Positions 33,645 through 41,904 of a stretch of 64,000 nt of DNA are shown here, piece after piece. This stretch comes from Flavobacterium luminosum (GTDB lineage Bacteria; Bacteroidota; Bacteroidia; Flavobacteriales; Flavobacteriaceae), in the NCBI RefSeq assembly GCF_023635005.1, contig NZ_JAMLJM010000005.1:62001-126000 (forward strand). The letters run 5' to 3'. Made by a program: the position numbers and the translations under genes. Below the pieces are notes generated by a model, which worked only from the letters and a program-made list of their open reading frames with translations, had not been told where the DNA came from and ran no database searches. Position 1 is the stretch's first letter. Every line of letters begins with the position of its first letter.

Positions 33645-34565
33645 ATGATGTTCACAAGAAAAACAAAATTATTACTGATGAAAATTTTCAGTTTGTTTTC
33701 TGTAGTTCGAGGCTATAATATTCTAATTATTGTCATAGCGCAATATTTATCTTCAATTTTTATACTTGCCCCCGAAAGAAGAGCTCTAGATGTAATTCTA
33801 GATTGGCGCCTATTTATTTTGGTTATTGCTTCCACTTTAACCATTGCTTCGGGTTATATCATTAATAATTTCTACGATTCGGAAAAAGATCTGATCAATC
33901 GTCCTAATAAATCTATGTTAGATCGATTGGTGAGTCAGCAAACGAAGCTTAAGGTATATTTTGGTCTCAACTTTCTTGCGGCTGTTTTGGCGTTAATTAT
34001 CTCATTTCGCGCGGCGATGTTTTTTGCCGTTTACATCTTTTTGATTTGGTTTTATTCTCATAAACTTAAAAAATATCCCATCATAGGAAATTTGACCGCT
34101 TCATTTTTGGCAGTTTTACCTTTTTTTGGAATTTTATTGTATTTCAAAAATTTCTATCACGTAATTTTTGCTCACGCCACCTTTCTTTTTCTGTTGATTT
34201 TAATTCGTGAAATGATTAAAGATTTAGAAAACATCAAAGGAGATGTGGCTAATAATTATCAGACGATTCCGGTGCGTTATGGAGAAAAAACTTCTAAAAA
34301 AGTCATAACGGTACTCACCATTTCAACAATCATTCCGGTGTATATTTTGATTGAAAAATTCGATGTGGGTTATATGGATGTTTACTTTTATGTAGCATTT
34401 TTGGCGCTCATCGCTTTTCTGGCTAAACTATGGCAGTCTAATTTGCATTCAGACTATGTGCATCTTCACAATGTACTCAAAGTGCTTATTGTTTCAGGAG
34501 TTTTCTGCATAGTACTCATTAACCCAATGGTTTTGGTTCATGGTAGGGCTATTTTAAGAATTTGA
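33645..34565 (+). CDS. UbiA-family prenyltransferase (geranylgeranylglycerol-phosphate type)
   Basis: 306 residues with about eight membrane helices. The two acidic motifs of the UbiA superfamily are visible: NNFYDSEKDLINRPNKSM (matching NDxxDxxxD) and IREMIKDLENIKGDVANNY (matching DxxxD). The N-x-x-DxxxD-RPNK pattern is that of the archaeal-type digeranylgeranylglyceryl/geranylgeranylglycerol-phosphate group, to which Flavobacteriaceae homologues are often assigned. It would attach a polyprenyl diphosphate to an acceptor; menaquinone or heme A prenylation cannot be excluded. It follows mevalonate kinase by 46 bases. Confidence 0.82.
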   Translation: MMFTRKTKLLLMKIFSLFSVVRGYNILIIVIAQYLSSIFILAPERRALDVILDWRLFILVIASTLTIASGYIINNFYDSEKDLINRPNKSMLDRLVSQQTKLKVYFGLNFLAAVLALIISFRAAMFFAVYIFLIWFYSHKLKKYPIIGNLTASFLAVLPFFGILLYFKNFYHVIFAHATFLFLLILIREMIKDLENIKGDVANNYQTIPVRYGEKTSKKVITVLTISTIIPVYILIEKFDVGYMDVYFYVAFLALIAFLAKLWQSNLHSDYVHLHNVLKVLIVSGVFCIVLINPMVLVHGRAILRI

Positions 34566-34606
34566 ACTTAAATCCAAAATCTACACGCTAAATCTAAAAT
34601 CTGTCC

Positions 34607-34614
34607 TATCTTTG
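34607..34614 (+). promoter_or_regulatory. -7 box before the RluB-like gene
   Basis: TATCTTTG matches TAnnTTTG, 16 bases before the ATG at 34631. The short gap before it contains AT-rich repeats of the form AAATCTAAAATCT common in this kind of genome. Confidence 0.5.
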
Positions 34615-34630
34615 CAAAAATATTTTTAAA

Positions 34631-35515
34631 ATGAACAACGGTAGAGGAAACAGTAAACGCAATACAGCAGGAAAATCAAATTCGGGAGGTAAAAGACCTA
34701 ATGCTGCGGCAAAAGCAGGTTTCAAAAAAAATCAAGATAAATCAGGTTTTTCTAAACCAAAACCTATTTTTGATAAACCCAAAAAAGCAGTAAAAACTGA
34801 AAAGTCTGAAGATATTCGTTTAAATAAATACATTTCCAATTCTGGGGTTTGTTCCCGCCGTGATGCCGATATTTACATTCAATCGGGTAATGTTAAAGTA
34901 AACGGTGAAGTTGTAACCGAAATGGGATACAAGGTGAAACCGGGTGATGTGGTGAACTTTGATGGAAGTGTAATTACGCCTGAGAAAAAAGAATATGTTC
35001 TTTTAAATAAACCAAAAGGCTTTACAACCTCTAAAGACGAAGAGACCAGCGCCAATAATGTTTTGGATTTAGTACGTAACGCTACCAAGGCTAAGTTGCA
35101 ACCTGTGGGACGTATGGATAAGACCACAACAGGTTTGTTGCTTTTTACGAACGATACGGATATGATCCGAAAGTTTACAGAGCCGAACCAACGTTCATCA
35201 AAGGTGTATCAAGTTTCTATTGACCGAAATTTGAAATTTGAAGATTTAGAAAAAATCCAATCGGGGATTACGATAGACAATCATAAAATTTATGTTGAAG
35301 AGATTTCGTATGTAGAAAATGCACCGAAATCCGAAATAGGCATAAAGATGAAAACCAGTAATGTAAAAGTGGTACGTAATATTTTTGAGCACCTTGGCTA
35401 CAATGTGTTAAAAGTGGATCGTGTTGTTTTTGCTGGTTTGACCAAAAAAAATATAGGACGCGGTTATTGGCGTTTCCTAACAGAACAAGAAGTGATTAAT
35501 TTGAAAAATAGTTAA
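34631..35515 (+). CDS. RsuA/RluB-family pseudouridine synthase
   Basis: 294 residues. Residues 1-58 are a basic, glycine- and lysine-rich disordered extension. They are followed by an S4 RNA-binding domain (RLNKYISNSGVCSRRDADIYIQSG) and the catalytic domain with GRMDKTTTGLLLFTND, where the aspartate is the nucleophile, and VRNIFEHLGYNVLKVDRV. The enzyme isomerises a uridine in rRNA. RluB targets 23S rRNA and RsuA 16S rRNA; the N-terminal extension plus the sequence suit RluB better, but this is not certain. A strong terminator follows. Confidence 0.9.
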   Translation: MNNGRGNSKRNTAGKSNSGGKRPNAAAKAGFKKNQDKSGFSKPKPIFDKPKKAVKTEKSEDIRLNKYISNSGVCSRRDADIYIQSGNVKVNGEVVTEMGYKVKPGDVVNFDGSVITPEKKEYVLLNKPKGFTTSKDEETSANNVLDLVRNATKAKLQPVGRMDKTTTGLLLFTNDTDMIRKFTEPNQRSSKVYQVSIDRNLKFEDLEKIQSGITIDNHKIYVEEISYVENAPKSEIGIKMKTSNVKVVRNIFEHLGYNVLKVDRVVFAGLTKKNIGRGYWRFLTEQEVINLKNS

Positions 35516-35532
35516 TCAAAAAAATTTCTAGC

Positions 35533-35569
35533 AAAAGGGCTGTATCAAACAATCGATACAGCCCTTTTT
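35533..35569. terminator. Bidirectional terminator
   Basis: Perfect stem AAAAGGGCTGTATC (35533-35546) with GATACAGCCCTTTT, an 8-base loop and a T-run. It closes the mevalonate/RluB group. The gap from 35570 to 35750 holds nothing I can identify; the short frame at 35663-35854 runs into the tRNA and is not a gene. Confidence 0.88.
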
Positions 35570-35750
35570 GTTTCGTTTTAAGGAAGAATTATTCTAATTG
35601 AAAGCGTTCGCATAAAAAAAACTATAATGGTTTAATAAAGCTTTAATGCGATTGGATGTTATTTGGTGGTTGAATGGAATCTAAATGTAGAATATGAAAT
35701 GAATTTTCTGAGAGGTCTACTTTGTAACTTAGATTTAGTTCTAAAACAAA

Positions 35751-35783
35751 AAACCCTCAAAAACGTAGTGTTTTCAAGGGTTG
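35751..35783 (-). terminator. tRNA-Phe terminator
   Basis: AACCCT and AGGGTT arms with an imperfect A/T extension. On the minus strand the hairpin starts 5 bases after the tRNA and is followed by TTTTTTG. Confidence 0.7.
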
Positions 35784-35787
35784 TAAG

Positions 35788-35860
<73 letters not shown>

Positions 35861-35906
35861 TTTCGGTTGCTTTCGTTAAGCGTGTATTGCTTGTTGATTG
35901 CGGGTG

Positions 35907-35937
35907 CAAATATAGAACCATTTTTCATTTATCCAAA
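35907..35937 (-). promoter_or_regulatory. tRNA-Phe promoter
   Basis: Minus-strand TTTG (35937-35934), a 19-base spacer and TATATTTG (35914-35907), a full match to the Bacteroidetes promoter consensus, 46 bases before the tRNA. Confidence 0.85.
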
Positions 35938-35990
35938 ACATTTTTTTAAAAAAATCTATTTGTACCTTAGCCTCGTTAATATTTAGAGGT

Positions 35991-36725
35991 ATGATTTTAG
36001 CTATCGATGTCGGGAATACAAGAATCAAAAGTGCTGTAATTGAGAAAAATACAATTATTGAAACGGCTTTTTTTTCGTATTCAGAGTTTCAAAATTCAAT
36101 TGAAAAAATTTTAAAAAAAAATATAGAAGTTGAGGTTTTAGTAGTGGCTTCGGTCGGAAAATTAGAAAAAACGGCTTTCGAAATTTTTTCAGATAGGGTG
36201 AAAATATACTATATCGATCGAAAAAAACCGTTTCCATTCAGTAATCAGTATGCAACTCCCGATACTTTGGGAATAGATAGAGCTGTTTTGGCTTCGGGTT
36301 CGGTTTTGAAATATCCGAATCAAAATCGATTAGTGATTGATGTTGGAACTTGCGTGACGTATGATTTTATAGACGATCAAGATGTGTATTATGGTGGAGC
36401 TATTTCGCCCGGTTTGCGTTTACGATATGAATCGATGCATCATTTCACAGCAAAGTTGCCCTTGTTGCAGCCACAAGAACCTACGGCTGTTATCGGAAAC
36501 TCTACACAAGAGTCGATGCATTCCGGGGTTGTGAATGGATTAACATTTGAGATCGACGGTTATATAGAGGCTTTAAAGGCTCAAAAAGAAAACTTTATCA
36601 TAATTTTAACGGGCGGTGATGCTAATTTTTTGGCTAAACGATTAAAAAATACCATATTTGCCAATTCAAATTTTCTTTTGGAGAGTTTGGGTAATTTATA
36701 TCAATATCAAATCAACAATGATTAA
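35991..36725 (+). CDS. coaX: Type III pantothenate kinase
   Basis: 244 residues. It phosphorylates pantothenate, the first step of coenzyme A synthesis, and belongs to the ASKHA fold. Motifs: MILAIDVGNTRIKSAVI (phosphate loop), TPDTLGIDRAVLASG with the catalytic aspartate, VIDVGTCVTYDFI, YGGAISPGLRLRYESMHHFTAKLP, and ILTGGDANFLAKRL near the end. Type III enzymes need a monovalent cation and are not feedback-inhibited by CoA. The next gene starts inside its last codons (8-base overlap). Confidence 0.95.
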   Translation: MILAIDVGNTRIKSAVIEKNTIIETAFFSYSEFQNSIEKILKKNIEVEVLVVASVGKLEKTAFEIFSDRVKIYYIDRKKPFPFSNQYATPDTLGIDRAVLASGSVLKYPNQNRLVIDVGTCVTYDFIDDQDVYYGGAISPGLRLRYESMHHFTAKLPLLQPQEPTAVIGNSTQESMHSGVVNGLTFEIDGYIEALKAQKENFIIILTGGDANFLAKRLKNTIFANSNFLLESLGNLYQYQINND

Positions 36726-37944
36726 GAAAATAATTCTAGGAAGTGCTTTCCTTTTTTCATTACATACTTTTGCTCAGGAAGGAACCGCTTCGCCTTATTC
36801 TTTTTATGGTTTAGGTGAAACCAAATTTAATGGAACAATAGAGAATAAATCGATGGGGGGAATGTCGGTTATCAATGATAGTTTGCGTATCAACTTACAA
36901 AATCCAGCCGATTTAACTTCTTTAAAACTAACAGGTTTTGCTGTTGGAGGAAGTTTTGTAGCTACCAAATTAAAAACAGATCAAGATACCGAAAAAGCGC
37001 AAAGAACCACTTTTGATTATTTAGCTATGGCTTTTCCGGTTAGTAGTAAAATGGCATTTAGTTTAGGATTGATGCCTTATTCGTCTGTTGGATACAAAAT
37101 CATAAATATTACAAACGATGAGGGAACGCGTTTCAACGGTGTTGGAAATATCAATAAGTTTTTTGTTGGCGCGGGTTATCAGATTAATAAAAATTTCAGT
37201 ATTGGTGCTGATGTGTCGTACAATTTTGGTAGAACAGAGAAAAGTGCTTTGTATTTAAGATCGGATATCCAATACGGTACAAGAGAACAAAATATTGCAA
37301 CAATCAATGGTTTGGCCTTTAAAACAGGTTTGACGTATAAGGCTAAGATCAATAAATACGATTTTACAACCGGTTTAATCTTTGCTCCAGGATCTGTTTT
37401 AAAATCAGACAACACCAGAAATATTGCTAAAATAACGTACACTTCTTCTGGTTCAGAAATTGTATGGGAAGTGAATGATGTTGAAATACCAAATTCAGAA
37501 ATACGTTTACCTTCTAAATTTACGTTAGGTTCGGGTTTTGGTTTGGATAAAAAATGGTTCGTTGGTGCAGAAGCTACTTTGTCAAGTAAAGGAAATTACG
37601 GAGATAACTATGCAGGTGCCGAATATGAAAAAGCGACTAAGTTTGCTTTTGGAGGATATTACATTCCAAAATATAATTCTTTCTCTAGTTATTTCGACCG
37701 TGTTTCTTACAGAGCTGGTTTAAGATATGAAAATACAGGCTTGGTACTGAAATCGGAATCTATTAAAGATAGAGCGCTTACCTTGGGATTAGGATTGCCT
37801 TTGTATGGTTCTACTTTGAACGTAGGTATGGAGATGGGAAAAAGAGGAACGACTAATGCTGGATTGATCCAGGAAAACTACATGGGTTTTTCAGTTGGTT
37901 TGTCGTTTAATGACAGATGGTTTGTTAAACGTAGATTCGATTAA
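36718..37944 (+). CDS. Outer-membrane beta-barrel protein (FadL/OMPP1-like)
   Basis: 408 residues from the ATG at 36718, which overlaps coaX and gives the signal peptide MIKKIILGSAFLFSLHTFAQ. A longer frame to 36658 lacks this. The mature start SPYSFYGLGE, then ENKSMGGMSV and LRINLQNPADLTSL, resembles FadL-like outer-membrane porins of Bacteroidetes, in which the N-terminal hatch is followed by amphipathic strands. It ends in GFSVGLSFNDRWFVKRRFD. A hydrophobic-compound transport role is possible, but the substrate is unknown. It precedes lptC by 3 bases. Confidence 0.75.
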   Translation: MIKKIILGSAFLFSLHTFAQEGTASPYSFYGLGETKFNGTIENKSMGGMSVINDSLRINLQNPADLTSLKLTGFAVGGSFVATKLKTDQDTEKAQRTTFDYLAMAFPVSSKMAFSLGLMPYSSVGYKIINITNDEGTRFNGVGNINKFFVGAGYQINKNFSIGADVSYNFGRTEKSALYLRSDIQYGTREQNIATINGLAFKTGLTYKAKINKYDFTTGLIFAPGSVLKSDNTRNIAKITYTSSGSEIVWEVNDVEIPNSEIRLPSKFTLGSGFGLDKKWFVGAEATLSSKGNYGDNYAGAEYEKATKFAFGGYYIPKYNSFSSYFDRVSYRAGLRYENTGLVLKSESIKDRALTLGLGLPLYGSTLNVGMEMGKRGTTNAGLIQENYMGFSVGLSFNDRWFVKRRFD

Positions 37945-37947
37945 TTC

Positions 37948-38502
37948 GTGAAATTATTTTTCAATATACAAAATCAAAAAAAGGTGCTGTTGTTGATTGC
38001 AACAACACTTTTTTTAGTTTCGTGTGAAAGCAATTTTAAAGAAGTACAAAAAATTAATATTACCGAATTAAATCCGGTAGGTGAAGCGCAGGATTTTAAT
38101 TTAAAATATACTGATTCGGGCAAAATCAAAGCGGTTTTAGAATCACCACAAATGCTTGATTATTCCCATCTCGAATTTCCGTTTACCGAATTCCCTAAAG
38201 GAGTCAATGTGACAATCTATGACGATATGGGGAATAAGAACTTCGTGACCTCTAATTATGCCGTATCTTACTCAGGATCCAATATTATAGAGTTACAAGG
38301 AAATGTGGTTATTACAACTTACGATGGTAAAAAATTAGAAACAGAGCAGTTGTATTATGACCAGAAAAATGAGTGGTTTTTTACCCAAAAGCCTTACCGT
38401 TTCATCGATAGAGGAAGTGTTATCAACGGTGTTGGGATAGATTTTAGTAAAGATTTCAAAGATTTAGATACACAACAAATAAAAGGAACTTATAGTCTTT
38501 AA
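37948..38502 (+). CDS. lptC: LPS export protein LptC (lipoprotein form)
   Basis: 184 residues starting at GTG (37948). An N-terminal hydrophobic segment ends in FLVSC, a lipobox, so this LptC is likely lipid-anchored rather than membrane-spanning as in E. coli. The beta-jellyroll body has EAQDFNLKYTDSGKIKAVLESPQM, FPKGVNVTIYDDMGNKNFVTSNYAVSY and NVVITTYDGKKLETEQLYYDQ, a pattern shared by LptC and LptA. It carries lipopolysaccharide from LptBFG toward LptA. It lies in a compact group with the porin-like gene, a small membrane protein and the PpiD-like foldase. Confidence 0.88.
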   Translation: MKLFFNIQNQKKVLLLIATTLFLVSCESNFKEVQKINITELNPVGEAQDFNLKYTDSGKIKAVLESPQMLDYSHLEFPFTEFPKGVNVTIYDDMGNKNFVTSNYAVSYSGSNIIELQGNVVITTYDGKKLETEQLYYDQKNEWFFTQKPYRFIDRGSVINGVGIDFSKDFKDLDTQQIKGTYSL

Positions 38503-38513
38503 ATACAAACAAA

Positions 38514-38708
38514 ATGAATTATTTAAAATACACACAATACGCGTATCTTGTAGCGGGCGCTTTGTTTTTGGCAGATGGATTTATTAAGTTAGGAGATAGT
38601 ACGCAAAATCCTTACCTCAGTTTTGCTTTTGGAGCAGCGGCTGTAGGGATGTTCTTTTTTCGTAGAAAATTTGCTAAAAAATTCGAAGACAGAAATAAGA
38701 ATCAATAA
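38514..38708 (+). CDS. Small membrane protein
   Basis: 64 residues, with two hydrophobic segments (YLVAGALFLADGFI and LSFAFGAAAVGMFFF) and a basic C-terminal tail (RRKFAKKFEDRNKNQ). It lies 11 bases after lptC and before a large periplasmic foldase gene, so it probably belongs to the same transcript. I do not recognise a family. It is real rather than spurious because of its tight spacing, good start and coherent membrane topology. Confidence 0.75.
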   Translation: MNYLKYTQYAYLVAGALFLADGFIKLGDSTQNPYLSFAFGAAAVGMFFFRRKFAKKFEDRNKNQ

Positions 38709-38804
38709 AAAATTAAACTTTCTATTAAAATAAAAGCGAACATCTTTTATTATTTCGTAGATAATTGTATTTTCGCCCACTGAATAAAAAAACAATATAA
38801 TATA

Positions 38805-40886
38805 ATGGCAGTTTTATCTAAAATTAGACAACGTTCATTACTGGTAATCGCTATTGTGGGGTTATCTCTATTTGCATTCATTATTGGTGCTTTAATCGAA
38901 AATGGAGGTTTTGGTACGGGTTCTAGAAACGCAGGTACTATTAATGGAGTTGATATTCCTTTTGAAGACTTTAGAGTTAAAGTAGACAATGCTCAAAAGA
39001 GTCAACAAGGAGTTTCTTTGATGCAAGCTACAAATGGAGTTTGGGAACAAGAGGTAAGAAGAGTATTGTTAGAAAACCAATTTGAAAAATTAGGATTGCG
39101 TTTAGGAGACGATCAGTTGATTAAAGTGATTGAAGATGATCCGCAATTTGCTCAATTTAAAGGACCAAACGGTAAATTTGATAAGGCAGGTTTCAATGAA
39201 ATGGTAGCTTCTTTCAAACAATCACCAGAAAGATGGCAACAATGGTTAAACTACGAAAAATCGTTATCTCAATTTGCTACAGAGCAAATGTACAATACGA
39301 TTGTTAAAGCAGGTTTCTACACTACTCAAGCGGAAGGAAAATTCAACTATGAGTTAGAGAACAACAAAGTAACTTTCGATTTAGTATCAGTTCCTTATTC
39401 TACTATTGATGATAAAAAAGTAGAATTAACAGATGAGGAAGTAATTGCTTACATGAAAAAGAACGAGAAAAAATACAAAGCAGAAGAATCTCGTGAGTTA
39501 GAGTTTGTATTAATTGAAGATAAACCATCTGCTGAAGATGAAAAAGCAATTAAAGATAAAATATCTTCTTTATTAAACGCTTCTGTGGTTTACAATGCTG
39601 CAACGGGTAAAAACGATACTGTAGCTGGTTTCCGCAACACTAATAATGTAATTGAATTTGTTAACGCTAATTCAGATATCAAATACGATTCAACGTATAT
39701 TGCTAAAAAAGATTTGCCTTTAGAGCATGCTGAAGCACTTTTCAACAGTGCGCCAGGAGCTATCTATGGACCATATGTTTTTGGAGATTACTATTGTATT
39801 TCAAAATCTATGGGTAAAAAATCAGGAATCAATGCTAAAGCTAGTCATATCTTAATCTCTTACAAAGGATCTGCAGGACCACAATCTAACAGAACTAAAG
39901 AAGAGGCACAAGCTAAAGCGAATGAATTATTAAAAGAAGCACAAGCTAACCCAGGTTCTTTTGCCATGTTAGCATTTACAAATTCTGATGATACTTCTAA
40001 ACAACAAGGTGGGGATTTAGGTTATTTTTCAAAAGGACAAATGACTAAAAACTTCGAGAACTTTGTTTTCGGTAATCCGGTAGGTAAAATTGGTTTAGTT
40101 GAAACAGAATTTGGTTTCCACATTATCAACGTAACCGACAAACAAGACGGTATCCGTTTAGCAACGATTGCTCAAAGAATTGTAGCTTCTGAAGCTACTA
40201 GCGATGCAAGTTTTACTAAAGCAACGCAATTTGAGATCTTAGCTAACGAAAAAGATTTTGCAACTGCTGCAAAAGAAAGTAAATTAACAATTGCACCAGC
40301 CGCTAAAGTATTAGCTATGGATGAAAATGTTCAAGGTGTTGGACCTCAAAGAGAAATTGTTCGTTGGGCTTTTGACGCAAAAGAAGGTGATGTTAAACGT
40401 TTCAATACTTCAGCGGGTCACGTTGTAGCACGTCTGAAAAAAGTAAATGAAAAAGGTTTAATGCCAGTTGAAGATGCAAAAAGCATGTTTGGTTATAAAC
40501 TTAGAAATGAGAAGAAAGCTAAATTAATTGAAGAGAAAATGTCTGGTGCTACACTAGAGGCTGTTTCAAAAGCAACAGGTTCTCCAGTTAAAGAAGCTAA
40601 AGATATTACAGCTGCTGGTTCATTCATTGAATCTATAGGTCCAGAGCCAAAAGTGGTAGGTACAGCATTCTCTTTAAAACAAGGAGTTGTTTCAAAAACA
40701 ATCGCTGGAAACTCAGGAGTTTTCAAAATCAAAGTAAAATCAGCTTCTAAAGCACCTGCTGCTAAAGATTACAAAGAAGTAGTATCTAGAGTAGCTGCGC
40801 AAGCAAAAGGTTCTGCTGCAGGAAGAGTATATGGAACATTAAGACAAAACGCTGATATCAAAGATAACAGAGCAGAGTTTAATTAA
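38805..40886 (+). CDS. PpiD/SurA-like peptidyl-prolyl isomerase, membrane anchored
   Basis: 693 residues. One N-terminal membrane helix (SLLVIAIVGLSLFAFIIGALI) anchors a periplasmic SurA-N-like chaperone region. A parvulin domain at about 345-445 is marked by AKASHILISYKG, QQGGDLGYFSKGQM and TEFGFHIINVTDK, followed by a second degenerate parvulin-like segment. This is the PpiD architecture: a foldase at the exit of the Sec translocon. Its neighbours lptC and the porin-like gene fit a role in outer-membrane assembly. A terminator follows. Confidence 0.9.
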   Translation: MAVLSKIRQRSLLVIAIVGLSLFAFIIGALIENGGFGTGSRNAGTINGVDIPFEDFRVKVDNAQKSQQGVSLMQATNGVWEQEVRRVLLENQFEKLGLRLGDDQLIKVIEDDPQFAQFKGPNGKFDKAGFNEMVASFKQSPERWQQWLNYEKSLSQFATEQMYNTIVKAGFYTTQAEGKFNYELENNKVTFDLVSVPYSTIDDKKVELTDEEVIAYMKKNEKKYKAEESRELEFVLIEDKPSAEDEKAIKDKISSLLNASVVYNAATGKNDTVAGFRNTNNVIEFVNANSDIKYDSTYIAKKDLPLEHAEALFNSAPGAIYGPYVFGDYYCISKSMGKKSGINAKASHILISYKGSAGPQSNRTKEEAQAKANELLKEAQANPGSFAMLAFTNSDDTSKQQGGDLGYFSKGQMTKNFENFVFGNPVGKIGLVETEFGFHIINVTDKQDGIRLATIAQRIVASEATSDASFTKATQFEILANEKDFATAAKESKLTIAPAAKVLAMDENVQGVGPQREIVRWAFDAKEGDVKRFNTSAGHVVARLKKVNEKGLMPVEDAKSMFGYKLRNEKKAKLIEEKMSGATLEAVSKATGSPVKEAKDITAAGSFIESIGPEPKVVGTAFSLKQGVVSKTIAGNSGVFKIKVKSASKAPAAKDYKEVVSRVAAQAKGSAAGRVYGTLRQNADIKDNRAEFN

Positions 40887-40910
40887 TCGAACATAAAAAT
40901 ATAATATAAG

Positions 40911-40936
40911 AAAGCCGGGTAATCCCGGCTTTTTTG
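40911..40936 (+). terminator. Terminator of the coaX-to-ppiD group
   Basis: AAAGCCGGG (40911-40919) with CCCGGCTTT (40924-40932), a 4-base loop and a T-run, 25 bases after the stop. Confidence 0.9.
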
Positions 40937-40969
40937 TGCTATTATATAAATGATTATGGTAAGTCTTTT

Positions 40970-41881
40970 TTACAAAATCATTTCTTCGTAAGGAATTACA
41001 GTGGAGTAACCTTTGCTTTTAAAATAGTCAGTAGGATTTTCTTTGGAGACTGCTAATATGAAATCACCTCCCCAGGCACCTAAACTTTTTATTGTGCCGT
41101 TAAAATCGTGAAAAAGCGCTTCTTTTATTGTTTGAGTTTCCAGTAGGTTACTCATTTCAATTTCATGTTTTTGTAAGGCAAGCGCAAACGTATTTACATC
41201 TTTTGCAGAGACAACCTCATTGGTAAGAGAATTAATAACAGGGATAGTTTTATACAAATCTCCACGTCTGTTAAAATAGTTGGCTATGGCTTCTTTACTA
41301 TTTTGTTTTTTGTTTAGGTATACAAAATAAATCGTATTAGTGAATTTTGGATGAAATACCACTGGCGTCACCACCGGCTGTTCCTCTACCAACTGATAGA
41401 TAATAGGAGTGCAATGTTGTGCACAGGCAATATCGTAGCCGCTTCCTCCGAAACTGTTTTTAAGCAGTGTAAAAGCGTTAATTTCCAGCCACTGTGCAAT
41501 GTTGTTAATTAACGTAGAAGAAGTTCCTAATCCCCAAAACTTAGGAAAGGTTAATGTTGTAGTAATCGTATAACCGTCTTTTTTTTCTAGAAATTTTGGG
41601 TTGAGTAATAAAGCATGATGCAAGATTTCAACAAGCGTTGATTTTATTTTGTCTCCTTCAAAAGATTGTTTGTTTCGTATCGCTTCAAAAGTGATCGTAG
41701 ATTCAAACCAAATGGATCCATCACTATCATAGCTTTTCCAATCTATTTGTTGGTTTTGACCGTTTTCTACTATTAAGTTTTGACCAAATCTGGTGGGTAG
41801 GGCAAAAGCTTTGGCACCATCGAGAACCACATATTCACCGGTAATTAATAGTTTGCCGTTACTGTAAAAGGTTTGTTTCAT
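40970..41881 (-). CDS. GYDIA-family GHMP kinase, candidate phosphomevalonate kinase
   Basis: 303 residues. The N-terminus FYSNGKLLITGEYVVLDGAKAFALPT and the glycine loop WGLGTSSTLINNIAQW are typical of GHMP kinases, and SGYDIACAQH gives the family its name. The last part LGAWGGDFILAV is the C-terminal GHMP motif. A gene of this type beside HMG-CoA reductase and a separate mevalonate kinase in the same window suggests it does the otherwise missing step, phosphomevalonate to diphosphomevalonate. That is an inference. It is 23 bases downstream of mvaA. Confidence 0.82.
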   Translation of the reverse strand: MKQTFYSNGKLLITGEYVVLDGAKAFALPTRFGQNLIVENGQNQQIDWKSYDSDGSIWFESTITFEAIRNKQSFEGDKIKSTLVEILHHALLLNPKFLEKKDGYTITTTLTFPKFWGLGTSSTLINNIAQWLEINAFTLLKNSFGGSGYDIACAQHCTPIIYQLVEEQPVVTPVVFHPKFTNTIYFVYLNKKQNSKEAIANYFNRRGDLYKTIPVINSLTNEVVSAKDVNTFALALQKHEIEMSNLLETQTIKEALFHDFNGTIKSLGAWGGDFILAVSKENPTDYFKSKGYSTVIPYEEMIL

Positions 41882-41904
41882 GATGTAAGAAAGATGTTTT
41901 CTGC

